Shown in pieces: positions 15,862 to 26,000 of a stretch of 64,000 bases of DNA. A program made the translations under genes and the position numbers. The stretch's first letter is position 1; each line of letters opens with the position of its first letter. The stretch is from contig NZ_SJPS01000004.1 of the NCBI RefSeq assembly GCF_007860015.1, forward strand, positions 565,567 to 629,566, in the 5' to 3' direction. This DNA is from Bythopirellula polymerisocia. GTDB lineage: Bacteria > Planctomycetota > Planctomycetia > Pirellulales > Lacipirellulaceae. The notes below the pieces were generated by a model. That model was not told where the DNA came from. It saw only the letters and a program-made list of their open reading frames with translations, and ran no database searches.

Positions 15862-17460
15862 TTAAATTTGCAAAGTCGCGTGCAACTGCCCACGATAAAT
15901 CCCTAAGCAAACAAGTGCAACCAGGATTATGGATAAGCTCGTCGGTTCCGGGACTCTGACAAGGACGCCGGAAAGTGTACCTCCAGGAGCCGTTTGACCG
16001 TACCTAGCTTGCCAGATGGCTAAGTCACTCTCATCGACGAGTCCGTCCCAATTGGCATCACCTTCAGCTCGAGATGTTCCTGTGCCGTAACCCCTTTGCC
16101 AGATCAGAAAGTCGCGCCCATCGATGTCATCATCGTCGTCGAAGTCAGCGAAGGCTGGAATCAGTCGGATTTGAGATGTTAGACCACCGACATCTAGCCC
16201 AAGGTATACGACTGGAAGGTCTCCTCCTGCAGCCGGCAAATTGGTAATCTCTATTTGTCCTAAAGCCTGATTCGTTATGGGAGTATCACCGACTCCATCA
16301 GCATTTGTGTCGACCAATGTTCCGAGTCCTGCAATGACTTGGTCGTTTATGAACAGTGTGTCGTTCCAAACGTATGCAATGTCGCCAATGTCATTAATTG
16401 CAACTCCCTGGACTTGGCCGCTGAGGGACACTCCATCTACAACTTCGTTTTCTCGGTGTATGATTGCGCCATTCAGGGCGAGCACTGAATCATTCACTAC
16501 TCCATCATTAAATGCCGAGAAGATGAAATCTCCCGTGTTATTGATGTCGTAGAGTCCTGACAGGTCCCAAGTCTCGCCGGACAGTCCGCCGTCGATTGCT
16601 GACACGGCATTTCCTTTGCGAATCACTGCACCACTCGGCGTGGTTGCTGGCTGGCCATTTATAACTAGCAAGTCTTCTGTGGCAGTGAAACCCGCCTCCA
16701 GGTCAACTTCGGTGATGTAATTATTTCCGGAGTCGGACCAACGAATGTTAGCCAAGATTGCTCCAGACTCTGACACGATCGTTCCTTCGGTACCGATCAT
16801 GTCACCCGACTTGAGCAGTACATCGAAATTCGTCGTACTTCGGAAGAGGGCCGAACCAGTGGAAGCACCCAAGGATGTATCTGAGTAGGAACTGATCCAA
16901 TTAGAAATGCCCGTCGGGGAACGATAGGCCCCGCTGGCCGAGGCAAAGAAATTTCCCGCCAAGGGACCGGTTGTAATCGCATCTCCATGGCGAAATATGA
17001 GCGTGTCGTTTTCCCAGAGGCTGCCAAATCGAGTCGGGGGCGCGCTGGGGTTCTTGATAGTGGCCGTGTAGGTGATGTTTCCCGCATTGTCGATTCCGTT
17101 GGAACTGAATGTCTCTTGCTCTTGACCTGCGATTGTCGATTCGCGTCGCAACGCAGTTGGCGTGATGCCCTGATCGGTCGAGCCGAAGTGATAAAACGTG
17201 CCCACGAAGCCAGCGTTGCCTTGTGTCGGATCGGTATTCACCGTGACCACAAAATTTCCGTTGGGCGCGGTGACAAGCGACCGATTTCCATTGTCTCTGG
17301 CTGTGTCGACAGCATTAAACCCTGGTAGTGCGCTGGCTCCGGGCAATACTTGGTTCTGGACATAAAGCCGTTCAAAGAGTGGCGCGGCTTGATTATCAGA
17401 GGCAGCCAAGCATGAAATTACCGCTATTACTAATCCAGACCGCAATATTCCAATGCACAT
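15862..17460 (-). CDS. PEP-CTERM protein with dockerin-like repeats
   Basis: A 532-residue exported surface protein. Signal peptide at about 5-25; a long beta-rich middle of unassigned repeats such as NGIDNAGNITYTATI; a calcium-binding dockerin-type pair (DFDDDDDIDGRDFLIWQ and GDANWDGLVDESDLAIWQ) at about 440-490; then VPEPTSLSIILVALVCLGIYRGQ, a PEP-CTERM sorting signal with PEP box, hydrophobic helix and basic end. Such signals direct processing by exosortase; no exosortase gene is in this window. The middle part resembles proteins whose repeats pass through NFVVT-like strands; no enzyme is recognised. Followed by the di-haem peroxidase in the same direction. Confidence 0.8.
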   Translation of the reverse strand: MCIGILRSGLVIAVISCLAASDNQAAPLFERLYVQNQVLPGASALPGFNAVDTARDNGNRSLVTAPNGNFVVTVNTDPTQGNAGFVGTFYHFGSTDQGITPTALRRESTIAGQEQETFSSNGIDNAGNITYTATIKNPSAPPTRFGSLWENDTLIFRHGDAITTGPLAGNFFASASGAYRSPTGISNWISSYSDTSLGASTGSALFRSTTNFDVLLKSGDMIGTEGTIVSESGAILANIRWSDSGNNYITEVDLEAGFTATEDLLVINGQPATTPSGAVIRKGNAVSAIDGGLSGETWDLSGLYDINNTGDFIFSAFNDGVVNDSVLALNGAIIHRENEVVDGVSLSGQVQGVAINDIGDIAYVWNDTLFINDQVIAGLGTLVDTNADGVGDTPITNQALGQIEITNLPAAGGDLPVVYLGLDVGGLTSQIRLIPAFADFDDDDDIDGRDFLIWQRGYGTGTSRAEGDANWDGLVDESDLAIWQARYGQTAPGGTLSGVLVRVPEPTSLSIILVALVCLGIYRGQLHATLQI

Positions 17461-18135
17461 GGGAGACCTTTGTGAACTCGAAACAACCTTAAGTATTCAC
17501 CAATAGTAGTAAGACCACACCATAGGCCAGATGTGTTGTTCTTCGGAGCGAACCAACAAATAGTTTGCTCAGCTCACGAAGAAGCACCTTGCCCTCATCT
17601 TACCACAAAAATCCAAGCTTGCTGAGGAATGCGTGTGATATTGAGTTTCAATTGAAGATGAATCTTTTGAATGCGCCAAGAGAGTAAGAGGAGCGTTGGT
17701 TAAGTGATTCGCAGTTACTTCTAGAACCATATTACTTAGGTGCGATTGCTCAATCGCGAATCCACAGACCAGAATTTTTGGCTCTCCGATTTGGTTATTG
17801 CAGTTTGCCCGAAACGATTTTCAATAGTTTGCGTTTTAAAAACATTATTTTGCGATTGCGACCACTAAGTTGTGAAAGCAAAAGGATCATCGGATATTGG
17901 TGCTTCAGCTTACTTTAAGCCACAATTTGCCTGACTTTATGGTCTCGATATTGAGTAAGTTTGATTCGGGTAAGGGAGTAAGCCAAGATCAGAGTTGAAG
18001 AGTCCAGAAAGGATGCCCCGCGCTGGACATGCAGCATCTCAGCTTGTTAGTATAGGTGATTCAAACAGCTTGGGCCATCGTTGGCCTAGCTAATCTCACG
18101 AAATGTTCCTTAACCTTGAAACTTGGAGGGGAATA
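17461..18135. other. 675-bp divergent intergenic region
   Basis: Gap between two divergent PEP-CTERM genes, which both must start transcription here. I see no RNA gene, coding frame or strong repeat. It is AT-rich in places (for example around 17820-17860). Confidence 0.5.
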
Positions 18136-19200
18136 ATGAAGACGATCAAAAACTGCACTCTGACAGCAATCGTTGTTGTCGCACTGTCCACGGCCTGTTC
18201 TGCCGCAGGATATTTTCAGGTTTACAATTTAACCACAGCCCAAGCAGGTACTACCGCAACATTTATCGACTCAATAGTCGTCGACGGAACTACTACCTAT
18301 AACATCTTGCGAAATGGCGAAAACGTGGTCACGAAGATCACGGACGCAGGTGGCTCTAACACCTCAAGCGTTTTGACAAGTAATGCCACTTGGGGTGGTT
18401 TTAGTTCCTCTGGGGTGGCAGGCCAACTTGGTGCAGACGTGACTGGCGGAATGATTCGATTCGCCAATTTCTTTGATAATGCAATTCAGCAGATCGACAC
18501 TACGACGGGTACTCCTTCAAACTACGTGTCTAATGCTCAGCTACTAAGTTCATTAGGCTTAGTCGCAGCGGATTTCAATGTCAGTGCCACCAATGCAGTT
18601 AATGCATCCGGTGAGGTTGCTTTCTTTAATTCAGATTCTGGTGCCAGACAGATCGCTATCTCCACAGGTCCAGGCTCTGCTGCCACTGTCGCCGATGCCA
18701 CTGCGTTGACTTCATTAACAACTAACTCATTAATCAATGGCGGTATGACTTTTGTGGGTGGCGATCTCTACTTTGGATCAAACTCGTCGGACTCGTTGTA
18801 CAAATGGGATACCGTTGGCGCGGGAGGCGGATCGTTGGTTCTTTCTCAGGCCAACATTGTTGCGGTAACAGGCGAAACTACTGCGGGTTTCGACGACATC
18901 TTCGCCGCACCAGACGGTCTGGTCTATTTCTATGAGACCACTGCGGATTCGATCCTGGCGTTTAACCCCACAGACCCCTCCGGAACATTGTCTGAAGTTA
19001 TAGGTGCTGCCGCGCTGGCTGCTGGGCCAATGGCTGGAACCAATGTTGATATGCTTGCTTGGTTCAAAGGCAACATTGCCTGGTCAGGTGCTGCGACATC
19101 CGGCGGACAGGTTCCTGGTTTCTATGCAGTTCCGGAACCCAGTAGTCTCGCATTGATCTGCATGGGAGGGCTTATCGCCTTGCGTTTCCGTCGCCGATAA
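18136..19200 (+). CDS. PEP-CTERM exported protein
   Basis: A 354-residue protein. Residues 1-24 form a signal peptide; the body is beta-rich with many Asn, Thr and Gly, and DFNVSATNAVNASGEVAFF-like phrases suggest a repeated propeller or sheet fold. The tail AVPEPSSLALICMGG with a hydrophobic stretch and FRRR end is a complete PEP-CTERM signal. GGAGGGG lies about eight bases before the ATG at 18136. A strong terminator follows. Exported to the cell surface; molecular role unknown. Confidence 0.78.
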   Translation: MKTIKNCTLTAIVVVALSTACSAAGYFQVYNLTTAQAGTTATFIDSIVVDGTTTYNILRNGENVVTKITDAGGSNTSSVLTSNATWGGFSSSGVAGQLGADVTGGMIRFANFFDNAIQQIDTTTGTPSNYVSNAQLLSSLGLVAADFNVSATNAVNASGEVAFFNSDSGARQIAISTGPGSAATVADATALTSLTTNSLINGGMTFVGGDLYFGSNSSDSLYKWDTVGAGGGSLVLSQANIVAVTGETTAGFDDIFAAPDGLVYFYETTADSILAFNPTDPSGTLSEVIGAAALAAGPMAGTNVDMLAWFKGNIAWSGAATSGGQVPGFYAVPEPSSLALICMGGLIALRFRRR

Positions 19201-19224
19201 ATGTCTGGATCCAACCTTTCCTGC

Positions 19225-19262
19225 TATATGCCCATGGTCAGATTCCATGGGCATATTTTTTG
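19225..19262 (+). terminator. Intrinsic terminator
   Basis: Perfect 10-bp stem ATGCCCATGG (19228-19237) with complement at 19245-19254, seven-base loop, followed by ATTTTTT. It lies 27 bases after the stop of the PEP-CTERM gene. Confidence 0.88.
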
Positions 19263-19535
19263 TTATGAGTATGCTTTCTTTCAGAATGGCAGGCTGCTAG
19301 GAGAGACATAAGTTACCTAATTGTATTCATCGCGGATTAAATAATGTCAGACATAGTTTTCATTTAATTACCAACTTGCTATAGTGAAGATTCGCACTAC
19401 GACGAGGAATGAGTTTCTCGAAAGAATTGCAAAGGATTGCCCGTGGTTCAGAGCGTTTCTGGCAACAGCCGGTGCAAAATGCCGCCCGGTGTGCCAGTGG
19501 TTTTATTCCACAAAAATCGCACCGGATTCTTTCAA

Positions 19536-20351
19536 ATGCGAACACCAGCCAGACGGTATCGTTTCTCAAAAATGTTCCCAACCGCTTTCACGTTGGTGGA
19601 ACTCTTAGTCGTGATAGCGATCATCGGCGTATTGGTTGGGCTCCTATTACCCGCGATACAAGCTGCTCGTGCGTCAGCGCGTTACGTCCAGTGCACGAGC
19701 AACCTACGGCAGATTGGCCTGCTCACGATCATGTTTCGGGATACGCATCGTGGCAGCTTTCCCCACCCTGTCGATGATCTCGGTGGTTATGCGCTCGTCA
19801 AGAAGAAACCGGCGGATTTGGATCCTGAAGAGGAAGCAATTTATGAAGACGAAGATTATGTCACGGTTACGCGGGGAAGTAGCAATTTTCGAGTAGCTCA
19901 TGGTCGCAAGTGGCCCGAGTCTTCGCGATCCCTTCCCGAAATATTTGGCATGGAAGCGACTTTTGTCGGTAAGAAATATATCGAACCGCAGGCCGGCATT
20001 TTCGATTGCCCCGATTTGACCCAGATGAGTGATTTTTGGGGAAACAGCTACGCTTTTAATGCCAAGGTTGCCAACTACTTGATCAAACCCCCCGTATCCG
20101 AACCCGAGAAAATGGCACGGATCGCTTGGGCCTGGTGCAATACAGTGAATCTCCCTGCTCGGAGTGGCTGGAGGGAAGATTCCGTTGGGTTAACTATTCG
20201 TGCAATGTCGAAGAACGATCCCTCTTACGGTATCTTTAAAGATTTGTTTCAACGACCCCACCCGCAACAGGGAGATACTGGATGTGGTCAGAATACGCTT
20301 TATTTTGACGGCCACGTTAAGTACCTGAGCACTACCTGTTTTGAATTGTGA
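19536..20351 (+). CDS. Prepilin-like (pseudopilin) DUF1559-type protein
   Basis: A 271-residue protein with a type IV prepilin N terminus: a basic leader, then [20 protein letters not shown] with the processing Glu, and LRQIG at its end. The C terminus ends in [13 protein letters not shown], the DG strand seen at the end of DUF1559/H-X9-DG proteins. The body is shorter and more divergent than most DUF1559 proteins. It would be cut by a prepilin peptidase and sit at the inner membrane or in a pilus-like fibre. The ATG at 19536 gives a leader of 14 residues before FTLVE; 19572 is an alternative. Confidence 0.72.
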   Translation: MRTPARRYRFSKMFPTAFTLVELLVVIAIIGVLVGLLLPAIQAARASARYVQCTSNLRQIGLLTIMFRDTHRGSFPHPVDDLGGYALVKKKPADLDPEEEAIYEDEDYVTVTRGSSNFRVAHGRKWPESSRSLPEIFGMEATFVGKKYIEPQAGIFDCPDLTQMSDFWGNSYAFNAKVANYLIKPPVSEPEKMARIAWAWCNTVNLPARSGWREDSVGLTIRAMSKNDPSYGIFKDLFQRPHPQQGDTGCGQNTLYFDGHVKYLSTTCFEL

Positions 20352-20427
20352 TAGCCGGAACGTCACAATAATAATTGAGCCACACGAGGTCGCCTTGAGT
20401 GCTCCCCTGCGCGCCGAGAATTAGATT

Positions 20428-22833
20428 ATGATATTTGCACCACACTGTCTAAGGAATGCCATCTTCGCTCAGGACCGATTTCAGAGGTCACTGCTCAGTT
20501 GTATTCTCTGGATTTTCTCTGCGTCTTTTTGCACCGCTCAAGACCAGTTTAACTTCTACTTCTCCGGCTCAACTGCCGGTGTCGGAGATATCGGTTCTTA
20601 TACCTTTGACGCCGCCGGCGATTTTTGGGTTATCGGGCGAAGTCCAATCGTTTCGCAAACCCCCGCGCCACGAATCAGCAAGCTTAGCAATAACGGGTCG
20701 AGCTGGTCAGCCGATCCTCATGTACTCGATGAAGACTTTGCATTCTTTTATAGATCGGTTGATCTTGCATCAGGAATCGCGGATGCAAGCCTGGGTGGGC
20801 CTGCTCTTGGCACACCAGCCAGTTTTTTGCTCAATCCCGCTCCGCTTACACTTACGATTCCCACGGGTAGTGGCGGCACAATGCAGCGAATCTACCAGCC
20901 GGGAGAACTGGCGTTTGTCAGTGATGCCATGGGAGTGATAGCCGAGCAGAATGGCACGCCGATCTTGAGTGCGACCAAGAAAATCTTTCGCTACGATCTT
21001 CGCAAGGTTCACAATCCTGATTTCGGTGTGGATGGCACAACGACACAGCAACCTGATTATGCTAACGCCACCATTACCAACGGTGTGAATACGATTCAAT
21101 TTGGAGCGAGTGGCGTAACGGATTTTAACGACGCGTTTGCCGTCGTGATGAGTGAGCAGGATATGCAGGATGCCGTCGCGGCATCCCTGACGGCCGATTT
21201 CAATAAGAATAAGGTAGTAGAAGGATTAGATTTACAAATTTGGCAAGCCAACTACGGCTCAGCGGCTACTGGCACGACGGGGGATACTGATGCTGATGGG
21301 GACGCAGATGGCCGTGATTTTCTGACATGGCAAAGGCAGCTCGGCCTAAAGGATGGCGGTAGCGATAACTTTGGCCGATCCTTCGCCTGGTCCAGCGATG
21401 GGCAGTCAATCTATGCCGTCGATGCTGGCTCCAACACGGGTGGCATCTATCGCATCGATGCCACCCAACAGGTTGCAGCCAGAAGAATCTGGATTGATAC
21501 AAAAAGCGATGATTTCAGCTCTCGGATCAATAGTGAGCCAGCGGTGATTCACACATCCGCCAGAGACTTCGACCCGGCTAATCCGGCTGTGGGTGATCAA
21601 ATTATCGTTGAGGGTTCTTTAACCGGCGGCAACGAGGGGGGCGTTAATGTTTACCTCGATACCGGAGCGTTGACAGTCACCGATCCCTTACACCTCTTCT
21701 CCGAAGCCGATTTTCGCGGATTCGCGGAATACATAGGAGACAGTTCGCCCCAGTATCTTTCGCTCACGACCGATCAGGTCGGCAACTTGTATTTTCATGA
21801 GATTCAAACCGATGGGGTTTTTGTTTACGACACTCAGGGGCGCTTCGCCAAAATCGCCAGTGAAGCCGAACATAATGAGTTTCAATTGGCCAATGGAGTA
21901 GGAGTCAACGACACGGTCCTCGATCTGCAAGTGCGGACATCGAACATCCCGGGTTTTACGGTCAACGAAGTTATCTATACTGACGACACACTTGATGCAC
22001 CCGTCGGCATCTTAGCCTACAAGACTGGTGATTTTGATCGTGATAATGACTTGGATGCTTCAGACTTTGCCCTTTTTGCGAGTGCATTGGGTACTCGTGG
22101 TGCCCCAGCTGCCCTCGAAAACTACAAATTCGACCTTAATGGCAATGCTGTGTTGGCTTTCGATACGGAGGATCAGAGATTTGAACATGTATCGAATGGC
22201 CCTGTCGTCGTCGACTGGAAAGACGTGAAGATCTTGCAGCAGTTTGCAGATATCAAGAATGGAGATGCCAACTTTGACGGGGCCGTTGATTTTCTCGATT
22301 TGGATATCATGTCATTAAACTACTATACAATCTCCGGGCAAACTGCTGAGACTTGGATTGATGGGGATTTCGCCAGCATCGATCCTGATTACTTCCTGGA
22401 CGCTAGCGATGTGAATCTTGTGAATCGGGTCGACTTGGATGTCATCGCCGACACCTGGGTCAATCTCCTAGGGCAATCCCCAGTAACTGTCATGGACGCC
22501 AATTCGCACGGCTATGTTGGCCAGTTTCGGATTGATTTGCTTTCCGCGTTTGCCGACATCTCAGCACTCAGCGCCGACTTCAATGACGACATGTTTGTGG
22601 ATGGAGTCGATTTGCAAATCTGGCAAAGCAATTTTGGTAATCCTGGCAATGGTTTGACTGGTGATGCAGACGGAGATGGCGACGTCGATGGCCGAGACTT
22701 CTTGCTCTGGGAGCGTCAGTTTACAGGCAATGCCCCTCTCGTAACCGCTTCACAAAGCACAGTCCCAGAACAGAGTTGCTTTTGCTTGTCATTGCTTGTG
22801 TTACTGGGTTGTATTTCACTCCGACGTTTGTAA
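20428..22833 (+). CDS. Large exported dockerin-repeat protein with PEP-CTERM-like tail
   Basis: An 801-residue exported protein. A signal peptide (to about residue 38) is followed by a beta-rich body, a dockerin-like pair at about 258-305 (DFNKNKVVEGLDLQIWQ, DTDADGDADGRDFLTWQ), two further acidic DxDxDxD segments (GDFDRDNDLDASDFALF near 540, GDANFDGAVDFLDLDIM near 615) and a final pair near 715-755 (DFNDDMFVDGVDLQIWQ, DADGDGDVDGRDFLLWE). The tail VPEQSCFCLSLLVLLGCIS with a basic end is a degenerate PEP-CTERM anchor in which the PEP box reads PEQ. The middle carries a repeated DSIYAVDAGSN-like sheet. Function unknown; likely surface-bound and calcium-dependent. Confidence 0.7.
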   Translation: MIFAPHCLRNAIFAQDRFQRSLLSCILWIFSASFCTAQDQFNFYFSGSTAGVGDIGSYTFDAAGDFWVIGRSPIVSQTPAPRISKLSNNGSSWSADPHVLDEDFAFFYRSVDLASGIADASLGGPALGTPASFLLNPAPLTLTIPTGSGGTMQRIYQPGELAFVSDAMGVIAEQNGTPILSATKKIFRYDLRKVHNPDFGVDGTTTQQPDYANATITNGVNTIQFGASGVTDFNDAFAVVMSEQDMQDAVAASLTADFNKNKVVEGLDLQIWQANYGSAATGTTGDTDADGDADGRDFLTWQRQLGLKDGGSDNFGRSFAWSSDGQSIYAVDAGSNTGGIYRIDATQQVAARRIWIDTKSDDFSSRINSEPAVIHTSARDFDPANPAVGDQIIVEGSLTGGNEGGVNVYLDTGALTVTDPLHLFSEADFRGFAEYIGDSSPQYLSLTTDQVGNLYFHEIQTDGVFVYDTQGRFAKIASEAEHNEFQLANGVGVNDTVLDLQVRTSNIPGFTVNEVIYTDDTLDAPVGILAYKTGDFDRDNDLDASDFALFASALGTRGAPAALENYKFDLNGNAVLAFDTEDQRFEHVSNGPVVVDWKDVKILQQFADIKNGDANFDGAVDFLDLDIMSLNYYTISGQTAETWIDGDFASIDPDYFLDASDVNLVNRVDLDVIADTWVNLLGQSPVTVMDANSHGYVGQFRIDLLSAFADISALSADFNDDMFVDGVDLQIWQSNFGNPGNGLTGDADGDGDVDGRDFLLWERQFTGNAPLVTASQSTVPEQSCFCLSLLVLLGCISLRRL

Positions 22834-22866
22834 GTATACGGAATCATACATGTTGAGCCAATTCTT

Positions 22867-22994
22867 CGTTCGCCCACTTGATCGCTGACCGCCTTGTGCG
22901 AGAATCCGCTGCCAGATCCATTGAGAAGCTGGAGCAGGCGATGTTCCAACTCATCGACGATAACAAAACAAGAGTTGGTTGTTCCCGCTGAATT
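22867..22994 (+). pseudogene. Decayed copy of the SRPBCC gene 3-prime end
   Basis: Nucleotides match the end of the gene at 13870-14568 (from TTCGCCCATCGCATTGCC there to its stop) with scattered substitutions and small indels; both end in TGGTTGTT followed by a short tail and a stop. No open frame remains. It indicates duplication and loss of that gene family in this region. Confidence 0.6.
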
Positions 22995-23040
22995 AACAAG
23001 ATGCAAGCGGATTTATTGGCATAAGAAGTGAGGTGAGTAC

Positions 23041-26000
23041 TTAACCCAAGCTACGGCAGCGCAAGTTTCTCTCGACAGCACGAAATCGACCGTTTCTAGA
23101 AGCGAGAGTAACCACTGAAACAAACAATAAGCAAATCGAGGCTGGCTCCGGCACGGAGAAGTAAGTTGTTCCGAATGCTTCTTGCCAAACATCGCGATCA
23201 ATCTCATCGACTAGACGGTCGTAATTGCCATCCGCAGCTAGATCACCTGTTTGAATGGCTCTTTGCCACACCGCGTAGTCGACATCGTCAACGAAGCCAT
23301 CGCCGTTGTAATCGCCCGGATTGTGGACCAGTGTAACGGTTATGAGGGCTTCTGGTGCAAAATAATCAGGGTTCATTTTAGAGCCAAGAAAGAAACTACT
23401 ATTCAAACCGAACTCAAATTTACTCCCGTAAGCCAGTGTTCCTGCGAGCGATACATCACGCTGGTGAATCGTATGAGGAACCCCAATTGCTAAATTATCG
23501 ATGGAAATGGCATCGATGGTAAATCCAGTTCCAAACAAGTGAACTGCACTTTCATCAAATACTTTAAATTCGCTGCCAAAAGTTCCACCAGAGATATTCA
23601 TGACACTACTATCGTACGCGGCAATACTTTTTATGTGACCACCTGCGAGATTTACAGTACTTCCTTCATCAGCAGTGAAGGAAGAACCAATCATCCCCCC
23701 CATTATGTTGATCACACTGCCTCGCCAGGCTCGAAATGAATTTCCAATCGTACCTTCAGTGATATTCACAATGCTTCTTTCAAATGCTGAAAAATTCGTA
23801 CCGATCGTCCCGCCATCCAAGTTGATTGTTGCTCCGAGCGCTTCAAGGTTTTTATCAATAGATCCTCCAGTTAGGACGTCGACTCTACTCCCTATCCCCG
23901 CATTGAAGCTGTGGGCAACTTGGCCCCCTGCATCGACGACCAATCTCTGCCCTCCGCGAATGCCGTAAGGAACCGGATCGGTCGAGGCTACTATGTGCGT
24001 TGGACCGATAGCGGCGACTTGGGAATGGTGAAAAGTCAAAACCGTTTGGGGAGTAATATAATCTGCGTCTTGATGAGCCAGAGCAAACGGAGTGCCGTCT
24101 GCCAACACTCCCGAGTAGACAGCCAGAGTATTGAAATCGATTTGTCTGGAATCTCCGAGGCTATCCAGACCGCTAACAATTTGCCCATCAACCCGAAACT
24201 CATTTCCGAAGATATCTAAACTTGCGTTGCCCCCCGTGGCAAAGTGATTACCAATTGTTCCACCAGAAAACGTAATTATCGCACCGTCTAGGCTCTGAGA
24301 ATACTCTCCTATTCTTCCTCCGGAGATGTTAATCCAACTGTCAGGCTCGCCGCGCAAAGATCCTACTTCTCCGCCAGTGACATTTATCGTACTTCCAGTA
24401 CTCGCCCATACTGTTCCACCTAACATTGCTTGTGAAGAGTCTGAAACACCCACCTTACCGCCAGAAATGTTTAACGTGCTGTCGAAGTGAGCCCGCAATC
24501 CGTAAAATACGTTCCCTGCTGAAATGTTTACAACGCTTCCTTCGAAGGCATCGAGATTGGGCCCCACTTCGCCACCCTGAACGTTAACAACCCCTCCGAT
24601 GGCTTCAAGGTTCTTCCCAACCACTCCCCCTTCTGGGACAGTGATCGTACTTCCAGATCCGACCATGAAATTGTTCGGGACCACTCCTCCCAAATCTACA
24701 GTCAGAGTCTGCTCACCTCGAATGCCAGGAGGAATCAAGTCTATCGAGGCTATGATCTGCATTGGAGTAGGAAATGGTACGGGAGCTATTTTTAAAGTCA
24801 GTGTTCCGGGCATGAATGAATCCCGATCTTCTGAAGAAAATGCGAAGGGAGTTCCATTTGCGAAAGTTCCAGTTAGCACATACTTGTCGGGTAAGTCGAG
24901 TTGGAGCTGAACATCGATTTGTTGCAATCCGATTACCGGTTGTCCATTCAGCATGAAATCGTCACCAAGTATCGTTACGCTGGCATTCGAAGCGACAGTT
25001 AGGCCATCTGCAAACATTCCTCCCGCAACCTCAACTTCGCTTTGACTATCAACTTTGGTATAAGTGTCGACATTTCCTCCATGAATGATTACATCGCTAC
25101 CAGACATTAACTCAAGTCCCTTGTAATAGTCTCCGCCGGTGAGATTCACATAACTGCCGGCGCCGGCTCGAACTCTATTGTTAAACACGCCTCCTGATAT
25201 TTTGCCAGTGCCGCCTGTATATACTCCGACGATTCCTTCGAATATTCCACCTGAGATGTCTGTCGTTCCATTGACGACAACGCTTCCCTCGAAAATCCCA
25301 GCGGATATGTTCGTTAATCCTCCAGAATTTACTTTGAAGTTATCTCCAATTTGACCTCCAGCGATGTTGGCAACACCCCCCTCCTCGATTGATATTTTTT
25401 CATCGATGTTTCCTCCAGTTACATTTAATTCTCCCCTAGAGGCAATTCGCGTATAGCTTCCGATTGATCCTGATTTGAGATTAACTATACCACCTCCAAA
25501 AATGTCCATCGCCCCTACGATTCTTCCACCAGTTACTACCGCTAGACTACCGTTAGAGACATCGAAGCCGGAGCCGATAGTTCCTCCAGAAATATTTACT
25601 ATGGCACCGGCCGCCTCAAAATATCGCCCGATTTCCCCACCTTTTTTGATGTTAACCGTACTTCCGTAGCCAGCTCCAAAATTGTCTTCCACTCTCCCGC
25701 CAGCATCGACATTAAGCGTTTGACCTCGACGAAGTCCATGGGGCAATGGATCCGTTGATGCCGTGATGAATAGTGGACCGACAGGTGGCAATTGGGTCCT
25801 TCGCAAGGTGATGTTTGCCCCCTGCAGATCATGCTTGATTGATGAATTAACGGTGCTCGTCCGGTCACTAGATGAAAAAGAGAATGCAGTTCCATCCGAA
25901 AAAAAACCACTTATTACCGAACCATCAGGAACCTCAATTGATACTGATGTGCCAATCGATTCCAAGCCTGCGACAAGTTGTCCGTTAAGGAGAAACTCAT

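Noticed and set aside
19437..19535. Longer N terminus for the pseudopilin gene
   Set aside because: Would place 33 extra residues ahead of the prepilin leader, which is untypical.
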